NCBI RefSeq assembly: GCF_019399895.1
Contig: NC_091873.1
Location: forward strand, 6,189,501 to 6,253,500
DNA from: Cardiocondyla obscurior
Lineage: Eukaryota; Arthropoda; Insecta; Hymenoptera; Formicidae
Reading direction: 5' to 3'
DNA length: 64,000 nucleotides
The position numbers and the translations under genes are program-made. The notes beneath the pieces are model-generated. The model searched no databases. It saw only the letters and a program-made list of their open reading frames with translations, and was not told the origin of the DNA. Shown here one piece after another: positions 1-12,206 of the stretch. The stretch's first letter is position 1; each line of letters begins with the position of its first letter.

Positions 1-3000
1 GTTTACATTCATAACCAGAGGCACGCCCGCGGCGAAAAGCACGGCGAACAGTGTCGAAGACAATAAAGCCGACCGTCTTTATCGCGATCGCCGCCGAGGT
101 CATTTCCGCCGACGACGACCAGGCACATCGCCGATAATGGTTTCATTTAGAAGGACAGTTAATTTTTATTACGCTATAATATTAGATGAAAATTTTGAAC
201 GTCGCGTTACATCTAACCCAACCCGAACCGTAAACGTACGTGCGATAAAATAAAGAGCAGCACTAAAAAAGAAATTAAATGCCGTATAATATTTATATTA
301 TGTAAGTTACAAAATGTTACTCGAAAGCTAATTATTCAAACAGTAAAAGCTGTTTGTGGCCTTTGTTTAAAAATTTCCCTCCCGAAAATTGTCTAAAAAG
401 TAACCACAGTATAATGACGTAATAATTAACAAAATTGCATTAGAAGCAACTATAATGAAGCAGTAATAACATTATAATGTTGGAGTATTAACGCAGCAAT
501 CCCTCCCAGTGGGAATTAACGATAATTACATCGAAAAGTGTATCTGTTTAATTATTACATACGACGGGTATTATCAATATTGAATTAAAACTAGACCGAA
601 AAGTTAATTGGAATTAATAAATTTCCTCAGCATCCATGTGTAATATTCAGGATAAGAATTATTTTACATTTAAAAGAAATGTACCATCGCAAAATAACAC
701 GCGCTGAATATTCCTTGCTGGAATCTAATTAAATATTTGTTAATTCGCTAGATTTATCGGACAAACAGATAAGAATTGAGCGAATAAATAAAACTGCAAG
801 AAACCGGAATTAAAAGAGAGAGAGAGAGGGAAAGATGACAAGCGTCATTCCCCCCTGCATGAATAATATATGCGCTTACGAAGAAACTGCGAAACAATTT
901 ACCCTACTGTAATCGTACTTGTGCAACAATTTCCATTAACACTTGTACCGTAGATCCGTTAACGTTAATAGGTCGACGTTTAATAAGTCCGCGTCTTATC
1001 CCCTTTCTTATCTGCGTCCTCTCTAAAACATGCTTCGCCGCTAACATCTACTTATTCGGAATTCGTATATTTGTACCGTTTGTATTGAAATTCGTATATT
1101 GTGTAACCGTATGCACATGTATAAATAATATTCCGATTACCCATTAATATTTAATATGGAAAGCGTTCACGAGATACGTCCAGTAGCGCGCGTTATTGTG
1201 AAATTAAATTGACATTTATAAATACGATAAAAATATCAATTTTTATATAATTTATTGAGATATTTTTCTCATAATATAATTTCTATATAAAAAGAAAAAA
1301 AAGAAAAAAAAGAAAAAAAAAATTAAATATATGAATAATAAATTTATTTCCGTGTAATAAATTCAGTGCAAATTACGTAACTATTTCTGTTAAATGTCTT
1401 TGTAGAAGAAAATGCAGTAGAAAATGCAAATGTACTTAACGTTCACGTAGAAATGTCGCGTCGCGAAAGGTTAAAAAAAAACTCTTACATTACTTAAATA
1501 TCTTCTCGAGAGGAATTGCAGACTGATATCAACGTTAAATGACCCAAAACCCAATCATCTATCCTAGATTGCGTTCGGGAAATTGCGCCCGCATTTGCGC
1601 GATAATGACTGCCATCAGCCGATAGGACCTTTATGCCGTGCAACGAATATTGTTTTCGCCGAGCGGAACCTTCGTGCCGTAAGAACGTTAGTACGGAAAA
1701 CGGGAAATTCTCTGGGCGACTCCGACATAAAGTACGTATTTTTCGGCACCGCAAATTGTCAGAAACGAAGCACAACGGGACTGAAGAAACGCTGATAATG
1801 ATTTAAGCGTCATCGTGCGCCGTCGCGTTTAATGGGAGCGCCTTGTTTCTCTCGCGCGCAACGTCCGCCCGTCGCTTACCTAAATACCGGAAGTACTTTC
1901 CTCGGAAACGTCGACACGCTCACGACGGCTCTTCTCGACCACACAAAGAAACAAAAAATACATAGACGAGAGGAAGATTATCTACGTTCGTCAGCTCAAA
2001 AAAGGGAATGCTCGGCGCGTAAAATAGACAAATTAAATATTTAAGGACCATCAATCAGGCAAAAGAGATTAAAAAAAAAAAATAACTCTGTATTATTAGA
2101 TATAAAAAAAAGTATATAGTGTCAATTTTAAATAAAAATATTTCCCATCAATACCGTGAAACGATAATTATACGATATTGAAAAAACAAAGAAAACGTTT
2201 TATTTGAAAAATAAAATTAATTAATCCAGCTTTTGCAAAGTTAGTCTCTTTATAATTGCCTTGATTACTCGCATTGTCATTCTTTTTGTATCTCTTCGGG
2301 CAGCTTGACAAAAACTTTAACTTATTCGATTAAACCTATCTCCACCTACACTCACAATAAAGTTCAATGACCGTAAACGCTAAGCTCCGATGGTGAGTCT
2401 CTCCGTATCGTTCTCCTATTTTCAAATTCATGAAAGAGCTAAGTTAACTTACAATAAAAACGAACATAGAACCCGTGAGGAAAATCGGTTTTGAAATATT
2501 ATGCGGATTTATCCCGAACCGATAACTTCCCAGCATACTGGAATTGAAAATAAAAAGTAAAATTCATCCGGCGAAATATGATTAATTGAAGGAAAAATCA
2601 ACCGAACGGCAACGGCGATAATACACGCGCGGTACGTTATCAAGTTAACGTTAATGATAGAACAATTTCGATCTTTAAAACTACGCCATAATCTTATATA
2701 TACTCCGTTTTACGGTGTGAGCGAGCTACATAAACTGAAGATCCCATAAGCGCCGAATACATATGCACAACCGAGGGGTTAAAAGCGACCACGTATTCCC
2801 CACCGTCGTCATAACCCACATAGAGGGCATCACACCGAGAGGCAGAAAGGGGCTGGGGAGGGTGCCCAATGACGTCAGATTCGCGCGCACGAGCTTATAC
2901 AGATGCGTCGATAACCTACCCCGACGGATGCTGCGTTCTCTGTCTACCCATCGACATGCGTTTCCTACATACGACGTTTCCGCGTGCGCGACTCTATGCA

Positions 3001-6000
3001 CGTTCGGATCTGTTCACCTGACATTTGTACCGAAATAATAAAATAAAATAAAAATAGAAAAAAAGAGAAAAAAAAAATAAATTCTGTCGCGTACCGTACA
3101 TTCGATTACTCAGACTCTAGGGAAATGTATGCGAGTCACGCGGGAGTGCAGGATTAGATTTCAGGGTGGAGGCTGCGAAATCGAGTTTCGAATGACATCG
3201 AGACTTAAAAGAGAATGAGATAAAACCGAAAATAAGACGAGATAATAATCCTATCTTTTTTTTTTCCTTTTTAATAAAAGAGACTTGGATTTGATACAAA
3301 GTGTACAGAAATGTGGAAAGGTCAGGATTAATAACGTGCCGAAGCGACCGAATTAATACGAGTCAAATGAAATTGGTGGAAAAGGTCAAAATCGTGCATA
3401 ATGCGCGGATAGATATCGTTTGTGGTCGTGCCCAACATAACTTACGAATTAACTGGAGCACATTAACTCCTTTCTAAAGGATTTTTAATCCACGGGGCCA
3501 CGTTAATAAATATTTAACATGCGTTTCATATTAAATCATGTTGACTAGAGTGAATTAAACAAATAACAAACATAAACTATCGAATTGAATTGAGAACAAT
3601 TATCAAACAATATAATTTTATACGAAAATTGATACAGATATCTAATGGATCGTAAAAGCATCAATATACGACAAAATTATTGAAATTTGTGCAATGTTTG
3701 TAGCGCACAATACTATTTATACACACGTGATTTATATATATTTAAAATATCGGATGCATTGTAGGATGATTTTATTACAGTTGGTTTCGATTCGATTCAG
3801 ATTTACGTTATTTACAACATAATTGATCTTTTTCGCTTGAAATATTATATTATCTTAAGATGCTTTACGATACATCAAAATACATCATATTTGATATAGC
3901 ATAATCGTCGCGTCTGTCATCTAATGGAGATGAAAAAGTGGCCCGTCTGCCACCAAAGTGACGTGAAATCGTAGATGACATTTCTATTTTTTTATATTTA
4001 TTTTTTTTCTCTCTCCCTTTCCCTCTTTTTCAAGCGATCTTCAAGACAGCAATGCCCGTGATCGACGGTCGTCGAAATTTCTCTCGCGCGTATAGTTTCA
4101 GGAATTTCGTCTACGTGTGTCGATCGATCTCAAACTGGTGATTCGCAAGATTTTTGTGTATCGGCAAAAGCTCGGTGGCGCGGAAGAAGTTTGCGCGCGC
4201 AAAAGGACCGGAGAGGATGATGAGCGACGGTTCGCTTCATGGACAGTGACAAATGGATCCGCCGGTCCATCATCCCGGCGTCCCAAATGTATCTCGCGGC
4301 GTTACGATCGGAGGGATGTCTGCTCATATCGGGCCACGTTCTATTTCGAATTCGTCCGACGGTTTTTCTACGTTATCTGCCCCGACCGCAAAACGATTCG
4401 CGCCGCGCCGGCCTTGCGGGGCCACCACGCGCGTTATTTATTATCGAGCAAAGACAACGTCTTTTCCGCGCGAGTACTGCCTACATGTGAGCTCCAACGT
4501 GTGTTTTCGTACCGGACAATTATTAGAAAAAAAGAAAAAAAACAAAAGACAATGATACGAAAGGCAATATCTCGACCTGACGGTACTTTGAAAAACGATC
4601 GAACGGTAGGTATTGTCAAGCGTCGCGATCTACGTCACTGGAAGCTTGTAAAAAGGATCCTTTGAAAGCCACCGTAAAAAAAAAAAAATAATAATCACGC
4701 AACGATTATTACATTTATTGCGATATTATGCGCCGCGTTAGAACACGTATTCATTGTGCATCGAGAAAGATATTAATGGGCGAGTAACAAAGAGTTTAAT
4801 CTGCGCAAAAAACTTCCAGCGACGCGATTCGTAGATTAATTTCCAGATATTCGTGTTAATTATCATATTCCAATGCTGATACCATTAATCTATCAAATGA
4901 ATATGCAGTTAAAAGCCGATAAGTTTTATCAGATTCAAAAGCGTAAATAAATAATTATTATCCGGGGGATAAATAAGCGAGAGGAAGGGAGAGCACGATA
5001 AATATATATATAAATTATACATGATTGGAGAAATATAAGGGCCCGAAGTTTCCAACTGTGATATCGATAAAAAGGAAACGTTGTAGCACTAACCGGAAGG
5101 GCGCAATCGCATACTTATGACTTCCTGACTTTCCCGCAACGGCGGATCAGTACCGAAATTAGCGTAAATCACACTGAAAAACGTAACCGCCCGTGCAACC
5201 TGCTCTCGCCGATTATATATAACGTCCGGCGACCGGTAGTACATAAAGTCGCTTTTTCATCCGCAGTACGCTCACTCGCTCGTCATGAATAATTCATAAC
5301 CGAACCCTGTGCAAACGCGCTACATGTTTGGCAAGGAAGGATTGGCCCCGGGATTCAGAACAATACAATAAAACAGGAAAAGACGTGAGGAGCGAGGGAG
5401 AATCGGCCGATAAAAAAAAAAGAAAAAGAAAAGGGAAGGTAGATGGAATCGCGATACGGCGTAATCGATAACTTCTTAATTGCGAATCGAGACTCTTACG
5501 AAAGCGTCGAGACTTCCGCCCTTCAAAGACCCCCCTCCGACTGTTTCGACACGGCCGACAATGTCGGGAAAGTTGCCGGCGGTAGTTTGACATTAGCCCA
5601 AAAATAAATTGCGCAGAACGTTACTAATTCAAATGTCAGGGAACGAGGTCGACGGGAGCCTCGTCAAAAATATTTATCTGTCCGGAATATCAGGGAAAAA
5701 TAAAATGTGTCTCTCGCGCACATTTATTATTAATATTTATCTTCGCGTCAAAATGTATACGTATTTAAAAATTCACACGCGTTATGAAAATGAAATTTGT
5801 TTGCGATGATAATTTTGCGCATACTTTGAACAAGATTTAATATCGGTATTAAAATTATTTAAAAAAAAAAAAAAGTATATATACAAATATATATTATTTG
5901 TAATTAAATGTAATTAAATAAGAATACAATTTTAAAAATTAATTGGTATATATTTAGCAATCAAGTTGAATATCGTACTAATTAGATTAGATATCAGAGC

Positions 6001-7500
6001 AAGTCCGTAATAACGTTCAGGCAAAAGAAACTTCACAATCTTACCCGTTTCAGTTTACTAAAATCTTAAGTTGGCTGAAAGGATAAAAGGGTAGAGAAAA
6101 AGCAGCCTGCTATTTACGTCCATCGATCTGAAGTTTACCGAGCTAGAGAGAAATAAACGTAAATTTCTAGAAAAGAAAAAAAAAAAAGAAAAATTTCCCG
6201 AGACGGTTTTTCATCGTTTTTGAAAGACAGGAAAATAGTAAACGAATCAGAAAGCGAAAGAGGAAAACGCGAGAGAAAGACTGAGCGAACGAAAGGAAGC
6301 TGGCGGAGAGTAGATGGAAGCGCAGGTCGTGTACAGAAGAAATGTTAGAGTCGGAGGGGGTCAAAAGCTCTTGGAGATCCGCGAGATTGAAATTCGAGGC
6401 ATCTACGTCCGCTCGGACGGTCCTTCCTTATTTACGAGACTTTCAATTACGCCCGTACCGACCCAGGCACCGTAACGTCTCTTATTTTTCTTCGGTATTC
6501 GCGGCACATGACTATGCAACGGTAATACTATTAAATCCGCCGTTCCACAATTGTAGCGCAATCACTCCTCCCGCCCGAGATTAACATTATTTTGCGCTAT
6601 TAAATATCTGAGCAACATCAAGCGGGATTTATGTGATATCATTCATTAAGCAGCGGTAGGTCAATAAATATCGCGGTCGAGAAAGTACGCATATTAAATA
6701 TGACAAGGGGCACGCTCGCAAAAACATTAAAAAAAATTATGGGAAACATGATTAATAACTTTTTGCAATCGGAATTTCTGATTAAAACCGGATATAAAAT
6801 TAGTAATCGACCTAATTTCGATTCGACATGTTTATCCATTTCGAGCGACGTTAATTTATTATTACGCCGCTTCGTATATGAAAGCAGCGATGGCTCGTAC
6901 GCTGTCGAGCTCATAATTCGAAACAACATAAAATAGCAAGAAAAATGGTTCCACAAAGCACGGGAGAGACTTTCTCGCGAGATCTAAGTAACAGGGGGAG
7001 CTTCTGAAAACATTGTCTGGCGCTTTTGGGGCAATGAAGCATGAAACGCTTAACTATGGCGTGACATTTCTCCAACGGCCTTCCTGAAGACCCATAAAAG
7101 AGACGCGCGTTCTTTCATGTGGAACACAGCCACCCACGAAACTTCTCCCTAGCATCGCAAACACTAACTTCCTTTGGATGTCTTTCATATATTTCAAACG
7201 ATCAAAAATATCATCTCTCTTTATCTACGACTGATACCCTCCTGCCCTTTGCTCTTTTTCGTGAACGAATAGAAGAATACAAATTGGTCGATTCGAACGT
7301 GATAAAAGAAAAACGACAAAGAAAAATTGTGTAGACTGTAGTTTACGTTTATGTTTAAAAAAAAAAAATAACGAACAATATTCTAAGTAAGATGCCGAAT
7401 CGCTTTAAGAATTGTTTAACGTAATCTCTTTTTTATTATTTTAAATGTATTATTGATTATATATTATTTTAAATTAAAGTATATTTTGTTAATTATTAAA
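1..7500. other. AT-rich non-coding DNA upstream of Rdl (intergenic or part of Rdl intron 1)
   Basis: I see no supportable gene here. The open frames are short, overlap each other on both strands, match no family I recognise and lack coherent splice sites. The sequence alternates AT-rich stretches with CpG-rich patches (about 1-130, 1580-1960, 4030-4480 and 5100-5600) where stop codons are rare, which explains the longest frame (4117-4665). There are A-rich simple tracts near 1298-1322, 3050-3080 and 5860-5875. Because Rdl exon 1 is not found, this DNA may be intronic. Confidence 0.5.
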
Positions 7501-7586
7501 AATTTCCTAAACGGTGATCTTGCGAAAGTGAACCCCATTATTTTCAAATTTATTCGCTTCAATGTTAAAAAAAATATGTGACTCAC

Positions 7587-7626
7587 CGATTCGATGCGCA
7601 GCGGCGGAGATAAAGATAAGATGATA
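7587..7626 (-). other. Exon-like block C' of a duplicated minus-strand unit
   Basis: Read on the minus strand, a 40-nt block is bounded by a good acceptor (TTTCAG, complement of 7627-7632) and a consensus donor (GTGAGT, complement of 7581-7586). It resembles block C at 8349-8379: both start near ATCATC and end in a C/G-rich stretch before GCATCG or GTATCG. It lies 3' of block B' on the minus strand. No function is recognised. It could be a non-coding exon, a pseudo-exon or part of a duplicated repeat. Confidence 0.3.
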
Positions 7627-7719
7627 CTGAAACATAAAAATAGAACATTAATTGTAGAGACGTTCGGAGAGTAATAATGAAAAATTATTAATTTTAATCA
7701 AATAAAAAATTATGCTCAC

Positions 7720-7800
7720 CGAAACGTTGCTCCGCCGAAGCATGTGCCCACCCTAGGCCTCCTCCTCCTCTCAGTTGGAACGTGTAGAGTCGTCCTTCCT
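7720..7800 (-). other. Exon-like block B' of a duplicated minus-strand unit
   Basis: On the minus strand this block ends at a GTGAGC donor (complement of 7714-7719). It shares with block B (8489-8601) a perfect CTGAGAGGAGGAGGAGGCCT stretch and the end GGAGCAAC-TT-CG. One nucleotide is missing relative to B, so the two copies do not keep the same reading frame. No convincing acceptor precedes it, so it may be a first exon or a decayed copy. The right-hand limit is approximate. Confidence 0.3.
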
Positions 7801-8348
7801 CGTACAGGAAACTCGCGACACTCGCGACCGGGTGAATTTACTTTGTTACACGCGATAGAATACGGCACTCCCGATTTAAAAATTCGTATAATAAAATAAC
7901 TCGCCCGAATACTTTGACGAAGTTCGCGAGACGACCGATGAACCAGCAGTGGTTCGTGATTATCGGCGGTAACGGCAATTTATTCTTCGGATATTATCAA
8001 AGCAAAACGTAAATTTTGCTACGATAAAATCCTCGGAATAGTCTGCTGTAATCATATCAAATTAAATTACATAGTTGTGTGACAATGTAATTTAAATTGG
8101 ATATGTAATAAAAAATGTAATTAATTAAACATCCTATCATACATCCTACCTATGTATATAAACTAAAAGTCTTTATTAAAAGTATTTAATTTTATATTTT
8201 ATTTTCCCGTATACCCTATTTTCCCTAATACGCGTATATTTAATTTTATTTTGCATTATTAATATTAAATTTGTCCGCGTGAAATTAATGTGTGTTTCCC
8301 ACCCAAATTTCTAATATTATATAAAAAAAACCATTCTACTAACTTGAC

Positions 8349-8379
8349 CGATACGCAGCAGCGGAGTTTTGTGATGATC
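8349..8379 (-). other. Exon-like block C of a duplicated minus-strand unit
   Basis: On the minus strand the block follows a TTACAG acceptor (complement of 8380-8385) and is followed by GTCAAG, a weak donor. If the donor is not used, this could be a terminal exon running toward the A/T-rich DNA near 8230-8260, which holds an AATAAA-like motif on the minus strand. Its sequence resembles block C' (7587-7626). Joined to block B, the frame stays open for about 40 codons, but I recognise no protein. Confidence 0.3.
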
Positions 8380-8488
8380 CTGTAACATACAAACAAAATT
8401 TAAATTGTAAAAGCGTTCAAAATAATGTTCAATAAGGAAAAAAAAATTATGCGCTTTTAATTTTACATAAATAAAAAATAATACGTAC

Positions 8489-8601
8489 CGTAAAGTTGCT
8501 CCGCTGATGCCCGATGCCTTTCCGAGGCCTCCTCCTCCTCTCAGTCCTGGACACTTGATATGAATTCTCATTTTGGGCTCAAGATACTTCTGAAATCTTC
8601 C
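8489..8601 (-). other. Exon-like block B of a duplicated minus-strand unit (possible small coding exon)
   Basis: On the minus strand a T-rich tract and CTGTTTCAG (complement of 8602-8610) precede the block. A second TTTCAG lies 12 nt inside, making tandem acceptors at 8601 and 8589. The donor is GTACGT (complement of 8483-8488). Using the inner acceptor, and splicing from the donor at 8999 or 9413, the frame continues with a basic stretch including KMRIHIKCPG and then a Gly-rich run (RGGGGLG). With the outer acceptor the joined frame hits a stop. The family is unrecognised. Coding status is uncertain and a spliced non-coding RNA fits equally well. Confidence 0.35.
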
Positions 8602-8998
8602 CTGAAACAGAAAAAAAATTTATATTAAATAATAAAGAAAATCAAACATATCAATATATTATAAAAATGTTTTCGCTTCGTACGTACTATCCGCGGAAAA
8701 ATAAAACGCCGGCGAGTATCGAGACCTTTAACTTCGTCGTCAATCGCGCGAGACGATCACAGATAACATCACGCGCGCGAGACGATCGCAGAGAACACAA
8801 CACGCGCGAGCTCTGTCCTTCACCGTCGTGATTGTCGTAGATCGTCTTGTAGCCGACCAGCTGCGTTGCCTGCCGCATGCACGAAAGCGACACGTGAACA
8901 CTACGCCCGCGCGAGTCACGTACACACCGCGCGATACACGTCCTCTGCCCGCGCCCGCTACGCATCGGCACCACGTTACATGAGAATGTCTCACTTAC

Positions 8999-9134
8999 TT
9001 TGCAAGAAGGATGCACGGTCGTAGATGCTCTCAGGCTTCAGAGTACGGGTAGGGGATGACTTGGGCCCGGGCTGCTCCGTCCTCCGTCCAAGATTCGTAA
9101 TATTCAGACCACGAACCTTCCATCGATGACTCAT
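8999..9134 (-). other. Exon-like block A' (proximal copy) of a duplicated minus-strand unit
   Basis: On the minus strand an ATG at 9134-9132 opens a frame that runs to a consensus donor GTAAGT (complement of 8993-8998). The last part of the frame reads KSSPTRTLKPESIYDRASFL, the same as in the distal copy (9413-9590). Sequence similarity to that copy extends well beyond the exon on both sides, with an offset of 414 bp, so this is a segmental tandem duplication. Conservation of the frame and the donor in both copies is the main support. The product is not recognised. Confidence 0.35.
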
Positions 9135-9412
9135 GGTCGGCGGTTGCGGGGGGAAGGAAGGGAAGACGGCTGTGCGCTGTACGTTCGGAGCTCACACGAC
9201 CGAACTCCTTCGAACGTCTCCGAGTATGCACGACCGAGCTAGACCTTTAATCACACCTGCAACGTATGTGTGTATTTAGCGACCTTGGTGAGGAATTTAC
9301 GAGGCACATACACCGCCTGCTATGTGCCTTCTGCCCGCCCCCCTCCCTCCGCGACCTCGGCCCATCGCCCACTACGCATCGGCACCACGTTATATGAGAA
9401 TATCTCACTTAC

Positions 9413-9590
9413 TTTGCAAGAAGGATGCACGGTCGTAGATGCTCTCAGGCTTCAGAGTACGGGTAGGGGATGACTTGGGCCCGCGCTGCTCCGTCCTCCG
9501 TCCAAGATACGTAGTATTCGCAGTACGAATATTGCGTCGATCTTCCGTCGATCTTCCATGGTCAGAGGGTGCGGGGGGAATGACTGGCAA
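9413..9590 (-). other. Exon-like block A (distal copy) of a duplicated minus-strand unit
   Basis: On the minus strand an ATG at 9590-9588 opens a 59-codon frame that ends at a GTAAGT donor (complement of 9407-9412). It shares its final 20 codons and its donor with block A'. The 5' part has diverged by indels. The two A blocks, then B-C, then B'-C' are arranged in that order on the minus strand, head-to-head with Rdl. This may be a small gene with alternative first exons, a spliced non-coding RNA, or duplicated remnants. Confidence 0.35.
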
Positions 9591-10307
9591 GATGGCGGTA
9601 CGCCGCAGTACATCGAGAGCTCACGCGACCGAACTCCTCCGAACGTCGCCGAGTTGGCACGACCGCTCTCTCTCTCTACACGTATTACGGACCGCATGGC
9701 ACGTGCTGCGTACAGTGCGTGGTCGTTGCTCGTGTGTAGAACTGCTCCAACCTTGAGCGTGTTTATCTGTCTCAACCTCTGTAACATTTAATGCGTTTAA
9801 AGAAATTATATGACGAATATAATATTACACGAAATGTTCTATGCAAGGTATTAGCTTCATAAATGTCTCACGGGTTAGAATCAGTGATGAAATAGACTAA
9901 TTCGCATTAAAATCGATAGCTTTATTTAATCATTAAATTAAAAAGAATTATTTTTCGGGCACGTGCTACAAGAGATCCGCTGTTCATGCATTGCGTAGAT
10001 TAAATGGCTTGCTCGCGATTTAAGAATATGGCCCGTCGCAAGATTACGTACATAAATACATTCAGAGACAGATATAATATTAAGTGCGAGGACGGCGGCT
10101 AGCACGTGTGACTCTAGTATAGTGTGTGTCCAGCTTCATATGGAACACGCACGTATGTATCTACATCACGATATTTTATTAATGTAGCTATCCCCTACGT
10201 ATTTTAGCACGTTGGAAAGGAATTTACGGTCCGATTATTTTGTCGAATATTATTTTCGAATATTCACTTTAATATCATAAATCCATAATTCACTGATACG
10301 TCGCGGT

Positions 10308-11270
10308 ACTTATCAATTACATCAATCATATACTTTATGTTGTTGACTTAACGAAATAATTATAATTAATGGTCAAATATATGTACATTAAATAATTATT
10401 ATTCAAGAATTTAGAAAATCTTTTCACAATGCCATATAAAATATATGTATTAATATTAAATGTAAAGCAATCTCTAGCGTAAAAAAAATCAAAAGTAACT
10501 TATTAATTACATCAATCATATGTTCTTTATGTTGTTGACTTAACGAAACAATATTATAATTAATGGTCAAATATATGTACATTAAATAATTATTATTCAA
10601 GAATTTAGAAAATCTTTTCACAATGCCATATAAAATATATGTATTAATATTAAATGTAAAGCAATCTCTAGCGTAAAAAAAATCAAAAGTAACTTATTAA
10701 TTACATCAATCATATGTTCTTTATGTTGTTGACTTAACGAAACAATATTATAATTAATGATCAAATATATGTACATTAAATAATTATTATTCAAGAATTT
10801 AGAAAATCTTTTCACAATGCCATATAAAATATATGTATCAATATTAAATGTAAAGCAATCTCTGGCGTAAAAGAATTAAAAGTAACTTATCAATTATATC
10901 AATCATATGTTCTTTATGTTGTTGACTTAACGAAACAATATTATAATTAATGGTCAAATATATGTACATTAAATAATTATTATTCAAGAATTTAGAAAAT
11001 CTTTTCACAATGCCATATAAAATATATGTATCAATATTAAATGTAAAGCAATCTCTGGCGTAAAAGAATTAAAAGTAACTTATCAATTACATCAATCATA
11101 TGTTCTTTATGTTGTTGACTTAACGAAACAATATTATAATTAATGGTCAAATATATGTACATTAAATAATTATTATTCAAGAATTTAGAAAATCTTTTCA
11201 CAACGCCAAATAAAATATATATATATTAATATTAAATATAAAGCAATCTCTAACATAAAAGAATAAAAAA
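10308..11270. repeat. AT-rich satellite array, about five copies of a ~194-bp unit
   Basis: A landmark (GCCATATAAAATATATG) recurs at 10431, 10625, 10819 and 11012, with a diverged copy at 11205, giving a period of 193-194 bp. Units also share TTGTTGACTTAACGAAA and TAATTATTATTCAAGAATTT. Copies 2 to 4 are nearly identical and the outer ones have diverged, a typical sign of unequal exchange or gene conversion in the array centre. A minus-strand open frame repeats with the units but is a by-product of the repeat. The array lies about 0.9 kb upstream of Rdl exon 2. Confidence 0.95.
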
Positions 11271-12206
11271 TAAACGGCTCTCGCTTTGTAACGTTTAGCC
11301 GATGTAAATTCAGATCGTTAGAACGAGACAAAGATGCGCTATTAGCACCGTGCGGTACTAAGTGTCGTTACGTGCAATGCGATTTCTATTGTCTCTTTTG
11401 TTCCTATTAAAGCACGCAGCGATTCGCGCAGCTCGGAGATACTTGTGTCTCGGCTAAACGTAGAGATATATAAAGATATTGCGTGACCTAACCACGGTCG
11501 TTACCATACGATGGCTTCGTGTGATACGGGTATCAACGCCGCGCCAAGTGATTACGGTACGGTTTCTTGGTCAGCCCGCTGAGCCAAGCAGAAAACGTTT
11601 TCGGATCGAGTTGCTCCACTTAGCGGAACCGGAATCGGCTGCTGCGCCCATTGTAGCCATTAGATCGAGCACTCATAGGTGCTGCGGAAAACCGTATCAG
11701 CTCGCGGATTCAAGGGCCGTTTGTTTGGCTGACCGAGACCATCCGTATCTACTGACCCGTTAAGTCAAGAACAGACTCGCTGTACTTTATGCTTCGGGAC
11801 CCTTAGGCGTACCCACCTCCCACGGCCGTATATGTCATACAGGCTGTTACAATATCTTCTCGCGAACTTGTCGGCACGACTAATGCTAATACCGGTATAT
11901 CTGTATCGATTCGGATGTTCGTGACGTTGAAGATTCGATAATGCGATTTGCAACAGGCTATTTCGACTTTCTTATTAATTCTTATCGAACACAGTTATAT
12001 TTATTTCACAACGTTTTAGCGTGATCGAAATCGGTTTTCCACGGTTCGGGGAAGATATTTCTTTTTATCGCATTTATGGTTCGGCTCGAGTAAACATATC
12101 GGTTAAATTAATACTGGGGACTTACGGGAAGAGTTTAATTATTATTATTTTAAAATGGTTTTCTTTTTCTGCAAGGAGAATTAAATTATGAAATTCTTGT
12201 TTACAG
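11271..12206. other. Non-coding DNA between the satellite and Rdl exon 2 (end of Rdl intron 1)
   Basis: A CpG-richer patch at about 11290-11960 holds overlapping short frames with no family I recognise. The DNA then becomes AT-rich and ends in a usable acceptor (TTTACAG) at 12206. No signal-peptide exon or start codon in the right phase for exon 2 was found here. Confidence 0.6.

Larger units (their letters stand above)
8880..9660. repeat. Tandem segmental duplication, unit about 414 bp
   Basis: The stretch from about 8950 to 9240 recurs at about 9371 to 9660. Shared landmarks include CTACGCATCGGCACCACGTT, the donor region, the ATGCACGGTCGTAGATGCTC segment and the GACCGAACTCCT segment, all 414 bp apart or nearly so. 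Divergence is concentrated around 9100-9150 and its partner, where small indels occur. The outer limits are approximate. Confidence 0.8.

Noticed and set aside
1..139. CpG-rich edge with short minus-strand frames, one starting MKPLSAMCLVVVGG and another rich in hydrophobic residues
   Set aside because: Too short, no splice site to anchor it and no family resemblance; it could equally be chance in GC-rich DNA at the window edge.
4117..4665. 182-codon + strand open frame upstream of Rdl
   Set aside because: Several other frames on both strands are open over the same stretch, the residues are dominated by Arg and Lys from CpG- and A-rich DNA, and no domain is recognisable.
10424..10815. Two nearly identical 65-codon minus-strand frames (MKRFSKFLNNNY...)
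   Set aside because: They are copies of the 194-bp satellite unit read in the same register; the period is not a multiple of three and the sequence is simple AT-rich repeat.
11479..11763. 94-codon frame before exon 2, considered as Rdl exon 1
   Set aside because: It has no signal-peptide-like start, ends in its own stop and has no donor in the phase required by exon 2.
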